DNA from: Rhabdornis inornatus
Lineage: Eukaryota > Chordata > Aves > Passeriformes > Rhabdornithidae
Direction: 5' to 3'
Length of the DNA stretch: 64,000 nt
NCBI GenBank assembly: GCA_013397075.1
Contig: VWZS01002363.1
Coordinates: 64,406-128,405 of the forward strand
This document shows positions 27,001 to 38,885 of this stretch, one piece after another. Numbering within the stretch: position 1 is the first letter of the stretch; every line of letters begins with the position of its first letter. Position numbers and translations under genes: made by a program. The notes under the pieces were generated by a model. The model saw nothing but the letters and a program-made list of their open reading frames with translations. It had not been told where the DNA came from and ran no database searches.

Positions 27001-28470
27001 TAAAGAAACCCAGCTTCAGGGAAGCTATAATTATTCACCTATATACCTTAGGTTTTGCTTGGTTTTGGTTTGTTACTAAATACTTGTGTAGGGTCCTGGA
27101 CACTCCATGTAAGTATTCTGATATAAACATGTTTGGTAAAGCAATGTGTGTTGTATCTATGGCCAGCTGAAACTTGCTGTGTGCAGTAAGTTCCTCCTCC
27201 TTTCCATTTCAATGTGGCTGAGGCAGAGGTGACAGAACAAAGGAGCTGGAGCTCTGCATCCTGCCAGGATGAGGAATGAATCCAGCAGAGGTTGTGCAGT
27301 TTGACTGCATGGTGGCTGTTGATGAACATGGTTGGGTAGTTTTCCCAAACACAGGTAAATACAGACAGAAGATTTAGGTTTTCAAGGAGGTTCCAGGCAG
27401 ATTCCTGCTGCCTCACACCTCATGTCCTACAGGTGACCTTCTCAGGGGTCCTGGGAGTGGCTGCAGTGTCTGCCCACCCAGCTGTGCTTGTGAATACAAC
27501 TCAGCCCTGAAATTCCTGCCTGCAGAAAGACTCCTGCTCTTGGGCCTGGGATTTGAAGCCATTCCAGTTATGGGTTATGGAGGATGGAAATGTGAATGGA
27601 AGTGTTAAAATTCTGTTATAAAAAAGAGTGCAAAAGATTTTTTTTTAAGTCTTGAACCTTCTGCTCAGGGTTTGCAAATTGGTGTGAGTTTATAAATGAT
27701 TTGAGCATTTTAACAACCTGACTGGAGTAGAAAAAATGTGTTAGGAATTAGAGTTTTGGTCAGGAACACCTGTGATCTGTCAGCATGTGACCACAAAACA
27801 TGAGCAGCAGAAGTCAGAGGTGCCAGTCTTGGTCTCATCTTTCTCCCCTCTTCTCTTTTTAAGAGCATCATGTTGCACTGTCAGAATCCAACCTTGTTTT
27901 CCACCTTTAATCTTGATGCCAGTCAGATTTTTGTTATTTTTTTGTTTTATCAGAGAAGGAGGCAAGACAAGGATACAGATCTGAGAAAGAGGTGATGTTC
28001 TTTCCTAGGTTTAACTCCTTTCCCCCCTGTATACATCCCTGAATGTGAACAATAATTTTCCAGCCAAGAGAGCCAGGTGAGCTGCTCCATGTCAGTAGAG
28101 AAAATGGTGATGGCAGCTGTTCCAGTTCTTATCATATCACAAGAGAGAATTATTTCACTTCAGAGTGAGCATTTTCCTGAGTGTGTGCAGCAGGAGACAG
28201 GAGGAGGAGACTGGGAGATGTGCAGGGCATTGCACAGTGATGGGATGTGGAATGCCTTTAGGAGCCAAAGGAAGGACAGGAGACTCAGCACTGCTTCAGG
28301 AAGGTTGCTCTGAGGGCAGAAACCAATCCAGAGCTACAGCAAAGTGCTTGGTGTGCTGGCATTCCCAGCTCCTGGCTCCCAGCTCCCCTCAGGTGTCCTG
28401 GCTGGCACCCTGAGCATCTCCTGCCCGAGTGCTGCTATGGAGGGTGGCACACACGGTGCAGATCAAGGAC

Positions 28471-28509
28471 TTTGCTCGACTTTATTGCCTCTTGGAAGGA
28501 CAGGTGAGA
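28471..28509 (+). repeat. Dispersed 39-bp repeat, copy 1
   Basis: This 39-bp stretch is nearly identical to 30769-30807, in the same orientation and about 2.3 kb away, differing at about five positions. Both contain CCTCTTGGAAGGA and end in a splice-donor-like AG/GTGAGA (CAG here). Read in phase, the first copy gives FARLYCLLEGQ. The flanks do not obviously align. The origin is unknown: a small repeat family, an old exon duplication, or chance. Confidence 0.6.
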
Positions 28510-30768
28510 CTCACCAGAGACTGATGGCGACAGCAACTGGTGGCATCTCAACATTTTGCACCAAAGGAGCAAGAGGAGAGTTGTACTGGGTGTGCCCAAA
28601 GAGGGAAGCTGTGCACACTGCTGAAATCCTTACCTGCAGCAGTGATTCATCTCCCAAGGCACACACATTCAATAAACTGAGCCTTCAGTTACGCCTTCCA
28701 GCTGCAAACATTGAAACCATTTGGTATCAGGTAACCATTCACCTTCAGTCATTCTCCACACATGCCTTATATTCCTGAGATTTGTTTATTGTTTATTCTG
28801 TGTTACCCTGCACTGGAAATATATACATCTTGATTTGTCAAGTGTCTTGGTAGCTAATATGCTGCTATACCTGAGAGAGACATTTTCATAAACAAATATT
28901 TACAGCATATCTTATATTCTCCTATATCATGATATAAAAATACTTTATTTGTTTAAATTCTGTTCTGAATACATCCACTGGGACAGCAGTTGAGATTAAA
29001 GAAATGCATCTGGGGAAATAAAGGCCTAAAATATACAAAGCTGATAACAGGAAACACCAGCAGCTATTGCAGTCTTGCTAACAGACAGTAAATCACCAAG
29101 AAAGAGAAACTGTGTCCTTCACTGTCCACTTGTCCTGCTGCTGTGCATGCAGCTATGAAAATAAGGGTCTTTGTTTTCACTTGGGATTTTAAGAGCCCTT
29201 CTGACACGTGAAAGCAAACTCTCTGTATAGAAACAGCTTTTGTAGCCTTTTATGACCCTGAACTCTCCTAAAGCACTCTTCCCTCATGTTTTTGGTTTTT
29301 TTTATGGAACAGTTTTAGCATGTGTTTATTCTTTGTGTTTATTAAAAGAGAAGTGTCTGGTAGCAAAGCAGAATCAGCATCAGGTCATGTGTGATCACCA
29401 ACAAAGGACTTGCTGGACTTGCCCTTTTTTCACCACGCAGACCCAAGCCTGTCCATAGAGTTCCAAAACTTCTGCAGACCACACACTCACCCACTGGTGC
29501 TTGCCAAGCTTCTCCTCACCTTTGCTCTGTCCTCTGAGCTGAGACAGATCCCTGAGCTTGGTCTATCTTTGAGACTGCAGCCATGCTGCCTTCCCGAGGA
29601 GGCAAAATCCTAGGAACGTCTTACAGGGTTAACAATAGACTAAGCAGTGATTTAAAGTCATGTAAGAGCACCTCACTTATCCCTATTATCCCATTTGCAG
29701 GGGAACTGCAGTGCTGACTTTTTTCTTCTTGTCATGAATGCTGTGGAGGCCTTTTATTTTAAGGGGGGTTTTTTGTGTTTATTTCATCTCTGCATTAACA
29801 AAGTGAAGCAGGTGGTTGTCTGTCATCTTCCTTTCTAATATATTTTTTACTCACATCTATGCCAGCTTCAGAGAGATAATTGTGAAAAAGCTTTGCCATA
29901 CAAAGCAAGTCTTTTCAAGTATAAATTGATTTTGGATATACTCGGGTGACACAGTCACAGATGGCACTTTCTCGAAGGGCTCAAGGCAGCTTTTAACCAT
30001 CAGTGAAGGGAATGGAGTTTTTTAATGACTCTTGAGTAGTGAAAGCTAATGTATCTTTTGAAAACTAAGTGACTGAAATAGATTTTGCTTCTATAAGGTG
30101 ATTTATGATTTTTCAGAGCTTTTATATTAAAAAAAAAAAAACAACCCAAAATCCCAAAACAGCAAAAACCCTCAAATCTCCACAAAGGATAACCAAGGCC
30201 CAAACCCCACCTTGTCCCTAATACTCCTCAATTGTTGCTATTCCACTAAAGAAACACTGCCTGAATGAAATTTAAATAAGATATTACCCCCAAATAAATA
30301 TATTAGATGTTAATTACTAAACTTCAGCCTCCTTTAATCTACAATTTTTTTATTTACTTATGATGAAATTGATCATTTACTTAACGTGAAAGATTTGTGA
30401 GCCTAAAATCTTTTATTCCAGCTGCATTAGTTGGCTTAATGAAAGACACTCTGTTTTTTCACAACCATCACCTCTCATTAAAGTAATTTGTTTAGTTCAG
30501 TTAGCTGAGAGGTGCCTAGAGAGAATAATCAGTCCTAGCCAAAGGAAAGTCTGAATCTGTGACCCTGAATTTGGGAGACAGGAATCCCCCAGAAGTGTTA
30601 CATAAATCAAGCCTCTCTACAGAGTGGTCATTTGCTAGACAGAAAAAATTTAAAAAGCACATTTCTGAGAAATATTTTTTTCTCAGAAATGACTGATTTT
30701 TCTAGTGTGTGATGTTTTATGTTAAAAAAAAAAGCAGTGATTGCTATTAGAAACCATTAAACATCTAC
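28510..30768. other. Non-coding stretch
   Basis: Unique sequence between the two copies of the 39-bp repeat. It includes an A run at 30129-30141 and the hairpin at 30661-30690. No gene is recognised. Confidence 0.5.
30661..30690. repeat. Perfect 12-bp inverted repeat
   Basis: ATTTCTGAGAAA, a 6-bp loop TATTTT, and its exact reverse complement TTTCTCAGAAAT. Confidence 0.85.
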
Positions 30769-30807
30769 TTTGCTTGGCTTTATTTCCTCTTGGAAGGATA
30801 GGTGAGA
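30769..30807 (+). repeat. Dispersed 39-bp repeat, copy 2
   Basis: Partner of 28471-28509. The corresponding phase here reads FAWLYFLLEG and then a TAG just before GTGAGA, so this copy could not be read through in that phase. Confidence 0.6.
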
Positions 30808-32670
30808 AGGAATTCAAAGCCTCTTAAAGGTATTTCAGATTAGCCATCCAAAATCATGAATTGTTGCTGAAAAGGACACGTTTTGTTACCATGCCTCATT
30901 TCAGTTATTCTGCACTTACACATTAAATCCCAGATATCCCCATGTACCCAGGGGCTGCTCCTAGTAGTTTCTATTTCCACACAGTAGTAGAAAGAGAGGG
31001 CAGAGTTTATTTTTCAACTAGAAATACCCTAAAGTAATATAAAAAAAAGATAACATTGAGAATAGTAGATTGGAGAATTTAATGAACTCTAGATTTTCTG
31101 AGCAGGTATTCAGTTACTTGCCACATAGTTCTAAGAGCTTCTGAGTTATTATAAATTTAAATTTTGGCACATTTCTTTTGGTATCATATCACTGTCTTCT
31201 CATGCTAAAGCATTTCAGATTTTGGCTTTGTGTTCCTAAGTACAGAATTGTATTAAACTGCAGTGGTTGAAGTACAGTGGACATCAAATTCATCAAGAGT
31301 TCTCTCTCCCACTTGTTATCAAATTTCAGTGATCACATGTAAGTATTCAAATATGGAAGTATTTAAATATACAAAATGATACAAAGCCTGAATAAAATTA
31401 AAATATTGATTAATACTTAATATTTTCTAATCTCTAGGTTTTCTGTAAATCGATATGACTCTCGAAGAAGCCATATTTAATATCTGAGAAGTACCTTAGC
31501 TCATAGGGTTACATCTCTACAGAGACAGGCTTACTTTTCATAATTCAGAGTAACCTCAGTGGAATATGATGTCAAATAGAAGCTCATTTCTTATTTAAAG
31601 TATCTAAACTTTAAAATACATCCATGAGCAGAGCAAAAGGCAATGTATACCACATGAAAGATTTCCTCAGACAGTTCTGTGCCAGCATTATATGAAACTC
31701 TCTTAACATATTCATGAGGTCTGAACACCACTGTATTCTTACCTTGTGTTACTGGTTTAATAACAGTATTCACTTTAAAAGTTAATTTTACTTTAACCTT
31801 TCTTTTTTATTATTAAACAGAGTTTGTTTCAAACCAGCCTGTGAAAATAATAGTGTATGTGTATTTCTGGAATACCTTATTTGCATAATGATAAAATATT
31901 AGACAGAACTAACTATTGGTTGCATACCTTCAGTGTGGTGGTTGGTGCTACAGCTGAAGAGAGGAAATTGCCATTCTATTGTATTGCAAGGTGCTCTGTG
32001 CCTTTCAAGTGTTAGTATTTTGTCTTCAAATCTATCTAAATAAATGGGAAATAAAAGCAGATGGGTGAAACCCTGAATGTAGTTACACAGAAGGTCAGGA
32101 AAGGATAGACAGCTCTCTATCAGAGAGAACATTTCTCACAAGTATCAAATCTCAGACCTCCTATTCCTTAAATCTAACCCTTAGTCTTCAAGGGAGATCT
32201 ACAAAGTGCTTTTAAAGTCCAGGATGTAAAATCTGTAACTGCTCCTTGCTAGAAAACCAGGGGAGCAACAGAAGCATCTGTGCTATGGCCCCTAAAATCT
32301 GCTGATCCCTCTCTGCTGCAAAGGTGCTGTTCATTCTGTCCTTTGGATTCCCAGGCCTGTCACATCTTCCCTTTCAGGCACAAAGAGCTGCTCTGAGCAC
32401 TGCCTGTGCTTTGCTCACCTGGTCTGTCTGAATAACCTGAGGTGTCAGTAAATTCCTGCTGGTATCAGTAAATTCCTGTCAGCCACTGCAGCTCCACCAA
32501 CAGCTCATTCTGCACACGAGGAGAGAAGCGCATTTTCATCCATGGTCATTTCCCCCATTATTCCCCCATTGCTCACTTCATGCTCTTAGCATTCACCTTC
32601 TACTGGCTCTGGAGTTCAGGGCCCATTTGGGATAGATACAACTCACAAAGGGGTTCTGCTGTATTTGCTG
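30808..32670. other. Non-coding stretch before the solo LTR
   Basis: Unique sequence. A 20-bp unit containing TCAGTAAATTCCTG is tandemly duplicated with a few mismatches at 32441-32480. No gene is recognised. Confidence 0.5.
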
Positions 32671-32676
32671 GACATG
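32671..32676. repeat. Target-site duplication, left copy
   Basis: GACATG directly before the LTR. The identical word follows the LTR at 33182-33187. Confidence 0.85.
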
Positions 32677-32920
32677 TGTAGAGGGAGCAGAGACCATCTC
32701 TGAAAAGGCAAGCTCCCCATGGAAAACGATACCTTAGATAAGAAATTGTTTACTTTATTAGAGTGACTAATACCAAGAAGCATCTGTGTTATCTTTCTGT
32801 AATTCTAGTGGTCCATTTTTCTCTTAGGTAATTGGTCCCTTTTCCCCTAAAGTCTTTTGTAGTTTGGTTAGTTATAAAATTCCTTTGTTAATTGGTTCAA
32901 AATACAAAACCCTTAAACCC

Positions 32921-32928
32921 TATAAAAG
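32921..32928 (+). promoter_or_regulatory. TATA box of the solo LTR
   Basis: TATAAAAG in the middle of the LTR. Two ATTGG-type words (inverted CCAAT) lie upstream near 32831 and 32892, the usual U3 promoter arrangement. Transcription would start near 32950 and run rightward into the flank. Confidence 0.75.
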
Positions 32929-32982
32929 TCCCCTTAGAACCCCACCCACTGGATTTGCTGGACGGGACCCCTCTGTAGAAGA

Positions 32983-32988
32983 AATAAA
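32983..32988 (+). terminator. Poly(A) signal of the solo LTR
   Basis: AATAAA, 62 bp after the TATA box, as expected for the R region of an LTR. Confidence 0.75.
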
Positions 32989-33181
32989 GATTCTATGGAA
33001 TCTCCTCATCAGCATTTCTCAGTCTCCTTCTCTGCTGGCTCGAAAGGTACATTGCAAGTCTGATTTCACAAAAGAGCTAAAAGCCTGAATCCAGGCAAAG
33101 CTTGCAAGTGTAGCTTGTTGCCAAGAGCTGCCTGGGAGCAGGCAGTTTTGGGGTCTAACAGAGAACCCCCCACCGACAACA

Positions 33182-33187
33182 GACATG
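33182..33187. repeat. Target-site duplication, right copy
   Basis: GACATG immediately after the LTR end, identical to 32671-32676. Confidence 0.85.
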
Positions 33188-34327
33188 CTTCTGAAAAACA
33201 ACCTGGATGTTACTCTTCAAATTGTCTTCTGATATTTGCACTGCCTGATGTTTTGTGTTATGTGGGTTGGTATTTCTTCGTACAGATTACTTTGGCTGTA
33301 TGAGCTCTATTGCTTTATAGAAAACATGAACTTTTTCCCTAATGTTTAACATTTTCTATTAAGAATCTATTTCTAAGAAAACGTCATATTTATTCAGCAG
33401 CAGATTGTAAAGATAATTTCCTGTCAAATCTTCTTACCACAAACATGGTTTAGCTCTTCCTGTGTTTTAAGATTCAGAGGTCCACTTTGTTTTCAAAAGA
33501 GGTTAGGCTTTGATTATTCGTGTACACTTAGGAGTCTGAAATAATACTGCAGCATTTCTGCCAGTCTGGAAAATATGAGTGGAAGCAAACAATAAAATCC
33601 ACTGTGTATATTTTAGTTATGTGTGTATAAGGAAAAGCAATTTTGTGCTGGGCCATGCATATCACCCTTCTTTATGGAATCCACCCAGTATCCAGCTCAG
33701 GAGCTCAGTTTTCACTTAGACAACATCCTGCAGATTGTCTTGTGTATCTTCCATTGCTGGTGTTCATCTCTTGAATATTGCATTGCATTTGCACGAGCCT
33801 CAACTTCTTTTCCTTCCTCGAATTTCAAAATAAATTATCTGAACTTTTGAAATGCTGTTTCTGCTTTCTCAGTTGCCATTTATATGCAGAAGACATATAT
33901 GTGGTTAATATGCAGAGTATCTATACAGTAGCAAGCTGGCTCTAGTAAGGAGAGGACGAAGAGATTTGATACAAAATCATCAGCAGGGTAGAACATTTAT
34001 TGTGAGTTTTTAAAGAGTTGATTTCCCTGGATGCATGTCTTTAACTGTGCAGGTGAATTTTGGTTTGAATACAAGATAAATTTTGGGTTAAAAGAATTAT
34101 ATTTCACAATGTTAACTGCAAAACATTCATTAATTTCTCAGATATTAACCAGAATAATTTTCTGATTCACAGCAGTCTTTCACCTACATCTGAACAGACT
34201 GCAGAGTATGCCAGAAAGAGGTAGCAAGCATTTTTATATCTTTTCTATTCATATGTCTATTTTTAAAGTGAATTAATGCTTGGGGAGACAAGACAATTCT
34301 TCACCAAAGCTGGTAATATATTCAGAC
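33188..34327. other. Non-coding stretch
   Basis: Unique AT-rich sequence between the solo LTR and the duplicated block. No gene or repeat is recognised. Confidence 0.5.
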
Positions 34328-34368
34328 ACTTTTGATTACTACTGCTTTTATCCCCACATAAAAGAGAC

Positions 34369-34371
<3 letters not shown>

Positions 34372-34413
<42 letters not shown>
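34372..34413. repeat. (CAA)14 microsatellite
   Basis: Fourteen uninterrupted CAA triplets. The matching array in the second copy has 19 triplets, including five CAG. Confidence 0.95.
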
Positions 34414-34536
34414 CCCTGAGATATAAATAGAGATTTCAAATGTTAGTAAAAAAAACAACACTACAGGGAAAGCTATGGAATTTGGTGGCCAAATAAGCTG
34501 CAGTCATGTTTTGTTCCTGATTCCTATCCTGCCTCT

Positions 34537-34640
34537 CAAAAAAACCCAACCAAAAACCATCCCCCACCCAAAACCAAAAACCCAACCTCAAAACCTTCCC
34601 TCTCCCCCCCCCCCAAAAAACTCCAAAACTCCCAAAACCA
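34537..34640. repeat. C/A-rich low-complexity tract
   Basis: Runs of CCAAAA-type words, with C11 at 34604-34614 followed by A6. The same place in the second copy is an assembly gap, which suggests that this tract is what the assembler failed on. Confidence 0.85.
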
Positions 34641-35175
34641 TGGCTCTGCACACAAGAACAGATCAAACTGGGACAGGAGAGAGTAGAACCTTATGGAAGA
34701 GTGCAAGGCTAGAAGTTCTGTGCTCTAGAAGTCCCAATATTTAAACTTTAAAAAAAAAAAAAAGTGGAGTTCAAACCACATCTGCAGACCTCAAATCAAA
34801 TTCTTGTCAAGTTCAGTTCCACATCTGAGTTTGTATCTGTCAGATGTGTTCATCTCTATAAAAAGATCAAAATGAAACCTGGAATTGAATGTTCAGGATG
34901 TCTGTAAGTCTTCATCCAGAACAAATTCTGAGGGTCTTTTTCTCCTTTTATGGTTTTCATGATTCCTTAACCATTTCTTGTACCTAGAATTTCCCCAAGA
35001 GAAAGGAAAATTTTTATTTCTAGTGGGCCAATCATTTTCTGCTGTAAAAGATTTATTCAGTAGAATGTAAGCAAAATTTAACATTAAGTGCATTCTTAAG
35101 CCGTTAAAATGAAGCCTTGCACTTATGTACTTTAATGAGTAAAAATGCTTTCCTGATGAAGAAATAAATACATAA

Positions 35176-35176
35176 N
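35176..35176. other. Single undetermined base at the copy junction
   Basis: One N sits exactly between the two duplicate blocks, where copy 1 ends and copy 2 begins. Confidence 0.95.
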
Positions 35177-35220
35177 ACTTTTGATTACTACTGCTTTTAT
35201 CCCCACATAAAAGGGACAAA

Positions 35221-35223
35221 CAA

Positions 35224-35258
<35 letters not shown>

Positions 35259-35277
35259 ACAACAACAACAACAACAA
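35221..35277. repeat. (CAA/CAG)19 microsatellite
   Basis: Nineteen triplets, with alternating CAA and CAG in the left half and pure CAA in the right half. Minus-strand frames through it read as poly-Cys and are meaningless. Confidence 0.95.
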
Positions 35278-35413
35278 CCCTGAGATATAAATAGAGATTT
35301 CAAATGTTAGTAAAAAAAACAACACTACAGGGAAAGCTATGGAATTTGGTGGCCAAATAAGCTGCAGTCATGTTTTGTTCCTGATTCCTATCCTGCCTCT
35401 CAAAAAAACCCAA

Positions 35414-35605
35414 NNNNNNNNNNNNNNNNNNNNNNNNNNNNNNNNNNNNNNNNNNNNNNNNNNNNNNNNNNNNNNNNNNNNNNNNNNNNNNNNNNNNNNN
35501 NNNNNNNNNNNNNNNNNNNNNNNNNNNNNNNNNNNNNNNNNNNNNNNNNNNNNNNNNNNNNNNNNNNNNNNNNNNNNNNNNNNNNNNNNNNNNNNNNNNN
35601 NNNNN
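35414..35605. other. Assembly gap of 192 N
   Basis: A run of N inside copy 2. The corresponding interval of copy 1 (34550-34722) is 173 bp, so the gap size is an estimate about 19 bp too long if the copies are collinear. Confidence 0.95.
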
Positions 35606-36057
35606 CTCTAGAAGTCCCAATATTTAAACTTTAAAAAAAAAAAAAGTGGAGTTCAAACCACATCTGCAGACCTCAAATCAAATTCTTGTCAAGTTCAGTT
35701 CCACATCTGAGTTTGTATCTGTCAGATGTGTTCATCTCTATAAAAAGATCAAAATGAAACCTGGAATTGAATGTTCAGGATGTCTGTAAGTCTTCATCCA
35801 GAACAAATTCTGAGGGTCTTTTTCTCCTTTTATGGTTTTCATGATTCCTTAACCATTTCTTGTACCTAGAATTTCCCCAAGAGAAAGGAAAATTTTTATT
35901 TCTAGTGGGCCAATCATTTTCTGCTGTAAAAGATTTATTCAGTAGAATGTAAGCAAAATTTAACATTAAGTGCATTCTTAAGCCCTTAAAATGAAGCCTT
36001 GCACTTATGTACTTTAATGAGTAAAAATGCTTTCCTGATGAAGAAATAAATACATAA

Positions 36058-38885
36058 TTAAGGCACAAGCAGTGATCTGGGATTGGACTTTGTTGACTGA
36101 GGAACATTGCTACTACTGTGAGTAGCAGTAATAACACTGGTAATTATTGAATAAGATATTGTGCTCTGGATGCCATAAATGCTCTAATTCCATTATTTAG
36201 ATTTTTCTAGGGAGATGTAATCAGTTTTTTTGTTTTTTTTCCTTTATTCTCATCACCTGCTAAGGATCTTTCTTCCTCTCCTTTGCATTCACCCACTGCC
36301 CAGCCCCTGGTATATTGATGTCATTGCATGTGGCAGAACTCTTCTTTTTCTGAGAATTACATCCTTTTTTTCTCATAAATGGCTGTGGGAAATATGTAGC
36401 TCCTATTAGAGGTTTTATTTTGCTGGTATTTCGGTCAGGTATAGAACAGACAACAGAACTTCAGCTGTTCATACAGACTTGAAGAGGCTTTCCAATACTC
36501 CTGCAATTCTAGCATTCTAGTTCTAGCATTTTAAATATTTAGTATTCTACAGTACTTTATCAGAATATGAAATTCAATAGAAAAGCAAGATTCACAACAA
36601 AAGGCAATATGCTTTAAAAGATAATTGAGAAGCAAGAAAATGAGTTTCCATTTTAGATTCTGTGGGGTTTGGTTTGATATGAACTGATTATTTAACACAT
36701 CAAAGGAAATCTGTGTGGATCTTTCTTGCTCTGAATTGAAGGAGAATTTGGCTGTCTCAGCTCTGACCCACAGAAACTCCTACAGGTTGTTGAAAGCCCA
36801 AAAAAATTTGTCTTGGAAAAGTGCAGTCTCTCTTCACAAACACAGTACAGACTGGGACAGAAACTGAGTCTCTGGCTGCAGCATGACACTGCCAAGCTGA
36901 TTGTCTGCATTTGTGCCTTTTTGTACAGTTTTACTGACCATGAGAATCCTCCAAAATACCACAGAACTGCATTTTGTTCAGTTTGTAACAACAGTAGCTG
37001 CTGAGACTAATTTGATTATTATATCAAGTTAGATTATTACCATAAAAAAGCAGGTAAATGGGGGTAGTTATGCAAATTATGTTATTTCCTCTTTGTAAAC
37101 CAGCTACTGGCAGTTTGAAATTGTATATAATTTATATGTGATAGGTCAGTGAAATATTGTGCTATGGTAAGCAAGATACCCACGGGGCTCTGGAAACAGT
37201 TTCACAGTAAGAGTGTCTTTTAATCTGAGAGTTCAATAATGTGACTTAAAGGTTCTCTGAAGATATTCTTGTATGGTAAATGTGTTCTTGTATTACATAT
37301 ATCAGGTACAGGGGGACCTTTCACTGTGTTCCAAGTTAGGTTTTACCATCTGTTTCCTTTTGGCAGCTCATTATCTGTTATTATATTTAATTCTACAGTG
37401 CTAGAAATCTTTATATCTGACTTTATTGTATTTTATTATATTACACAAAATACTATTTTATACTATAAAGATTTCTAGCTACTTTCTTTAGTGTCAGAAT
37501 AAATTACAGCGTTGGAAAAATCTCTGGTGCTGTTAGAAGATGTTTTCTTTGAACTATCATTAAAACTAATTTTAAGAGCTCTTTCTTGAGACTAGGTTTT
37601 GAGAACAGAAGATATTCTGGAAAAAATAGTCATGCTAGCATGAAGGCTTTAGTTACTTGAACCTAAAGCCACTAGAAAAATCATTAGTGGTTTACTTTTT
37701 CAATAACCAAGAACACTGTTTTCTTCAGATTATTTCACCTGAAAGGTGAAAAAACACAAAAGCCTACAAATCCATCCAGCTTACTTTTGAACCATTTCCA
37801 AAATGGCCCTTTAATTACAATTTTCAGAGGAAATGGCAGCCAGCTGGAAGTATCCTTGGAAATAGAATGCATTGTGGATTTGAAAGGTGCTGATTCTGTT
37901 TGCCACCCCCCAGAATGGGCAGGGTATTTAACTTTACTGGCACTGCCAACTTAACAGTGAGTTCCACCAAATGCTCAAAATGCCTTTTCCTTTGCTGAGT
38001 GAGTGGTGCTCCTTGGCCTGAGTGACTGCAGAATTCATTTTGGAGCTCTTTGTAACAAACAGCTGTGGCTTCCTTAAGTTGTATGTCAGGACAGAGCATT
38101 TTGACCATGCTTGAGAAGTGTCTTGCCTAGAATTTAAAAGTAAATCTCCAGTCATTTTTGAGAATAGAAGCAACATATCTTTCAGTAACCTGAGTTTTTG
38201 AAGTCCCTATTCCCTCAGATGGTTCTGAATGTCTCACTGCCTGGATACAAGATTTGGCTTCTCTTTGCCCTTATAATATTTTTTGGACTGACAGCCATTG
38301 CTTCTGTTGGAGAAGTTGGCAGTTGAAGTGTTGATTAATTTACCTTAAGTGGAGTAAACAAGTAGAGGGATAAACAGGATGAATATGAGGATTAGTTTAG
38401 ACCCTGGAGAACACACACAAAATCCTGGAAGGCTAAAAAGTCATGGTATTTAACCAATTAACAGCATGTCAAATTAAACACTTAACTACTAAATCCACAG
38501 CAAGTTCTTTCATTGAAATAGTTGAAGAGCATGCATTTAATTTAAATGAAGCTATCTTTCTGCAAGATCTGGGAACAAATGTCTGGAATGTTTAAAGGTT
38601 GTTCATTTTTTTTGGATGATAAAAATGGTAGTTCCCTTTTTACTAAGTATTTGCTTTACTTACACTAGAAAAGAGTAGGATCAAAACCAATCTATATCAG
38701 TAGCTGCACACACAGCCTTTACCCAGAAGGTTATCATGTAAATATACAAGACAAACTGAAGATGAGAAAAAGGGAGAGTCGGTATTTTTGTTTCAGACAA
38801 GAAACACAAATGGGAAATAATCAGCATTTTAGATTATTAGGGCTCAGTAGTGGCACTGGAGCCACCTAGGTGAGCTGCTTCTCAC
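36058..38885. other. Non-coding stretch
   Basis: Unique AT-rich sequence after the duplicated block. Overlapping short frames at 36692-37004 and 37824-38176 have no recognisable content. Confidence 0.5.

Larger units (their letters stand above)
20291..28470. other. Non-coding stretch
   Basis: Unique sequence with no recognised gene or interspersed repeat. It contains the 171-codon open frame at 23656-24171, a block rich in homeodomain-type core words at 24690-24990, and an A-rich tract at 26958-27000. Confidence 0.5.
32677..33181 (+). mobile_element. Solo LTR of an endogenous retrovirus, class II-like
   Basis: A 505-bp element beginning TGTAGAGG and ending CGACAACA, so it has the TG...CA ends (here TGT...ACA) of a retroviral LTR. 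It is bounded by a perfect 6-bp direct repeat, GACATG. A TATA box (32921-32928) lies 62 bp before an AATAAA signal (32983-32988). This places U3 at about 270 bp, a short R of about 50 bp and U5 at about 175 bp. No primer-binding site, gag, pol or env sequence is next to it, and a single target duplication flanks the whole unit, which is the signature left when two LTRs of a provirus recombine. A 6-bp duplication fits alpha/beta-retrovirus-like (ERVK, class II) elements. The perfect duplication suggests a fairly young insertion. The exact family name is not claimed. Confidence 0.88.
34328..35175. repeat. Tandem duplicate block, copy 1
   Basis: This block of about 850 bp, from ACTTTTGATTACTACTGC to ACATAA, recurs head to tail at 35177-36057. 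Outside the triplet repeat and one poly(A) run I see only single-base differences, such as A/G at 34365/35214 and G/C at 35103/35985. It holds a (CAA)14 array, a C/A-rich low-complexity section (34537-34640, with C11) and an A14 run. It contains no gene. It ends at a single N. Confidence 0.9.
35177..36057. repeat. Tandem duplicate block, copy 2
   Basis: Second copy of 34328-35175. It differs mainly by a longer and impure triplet array (five more units), a poly(A) run one base shorter, a few single-base changes and an internal N gap. Unlike copy 1, its right end continues into unique sequence (TTAAGGCACAAGC). No gene is present. Confidence 0.9.

Noticed and set aside
34893..36137. Frames containing poly-Cys or runs of X across the duplicated block
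   Set aside because: They translate the CAA/CAG array and the N gap; no coding meaning.
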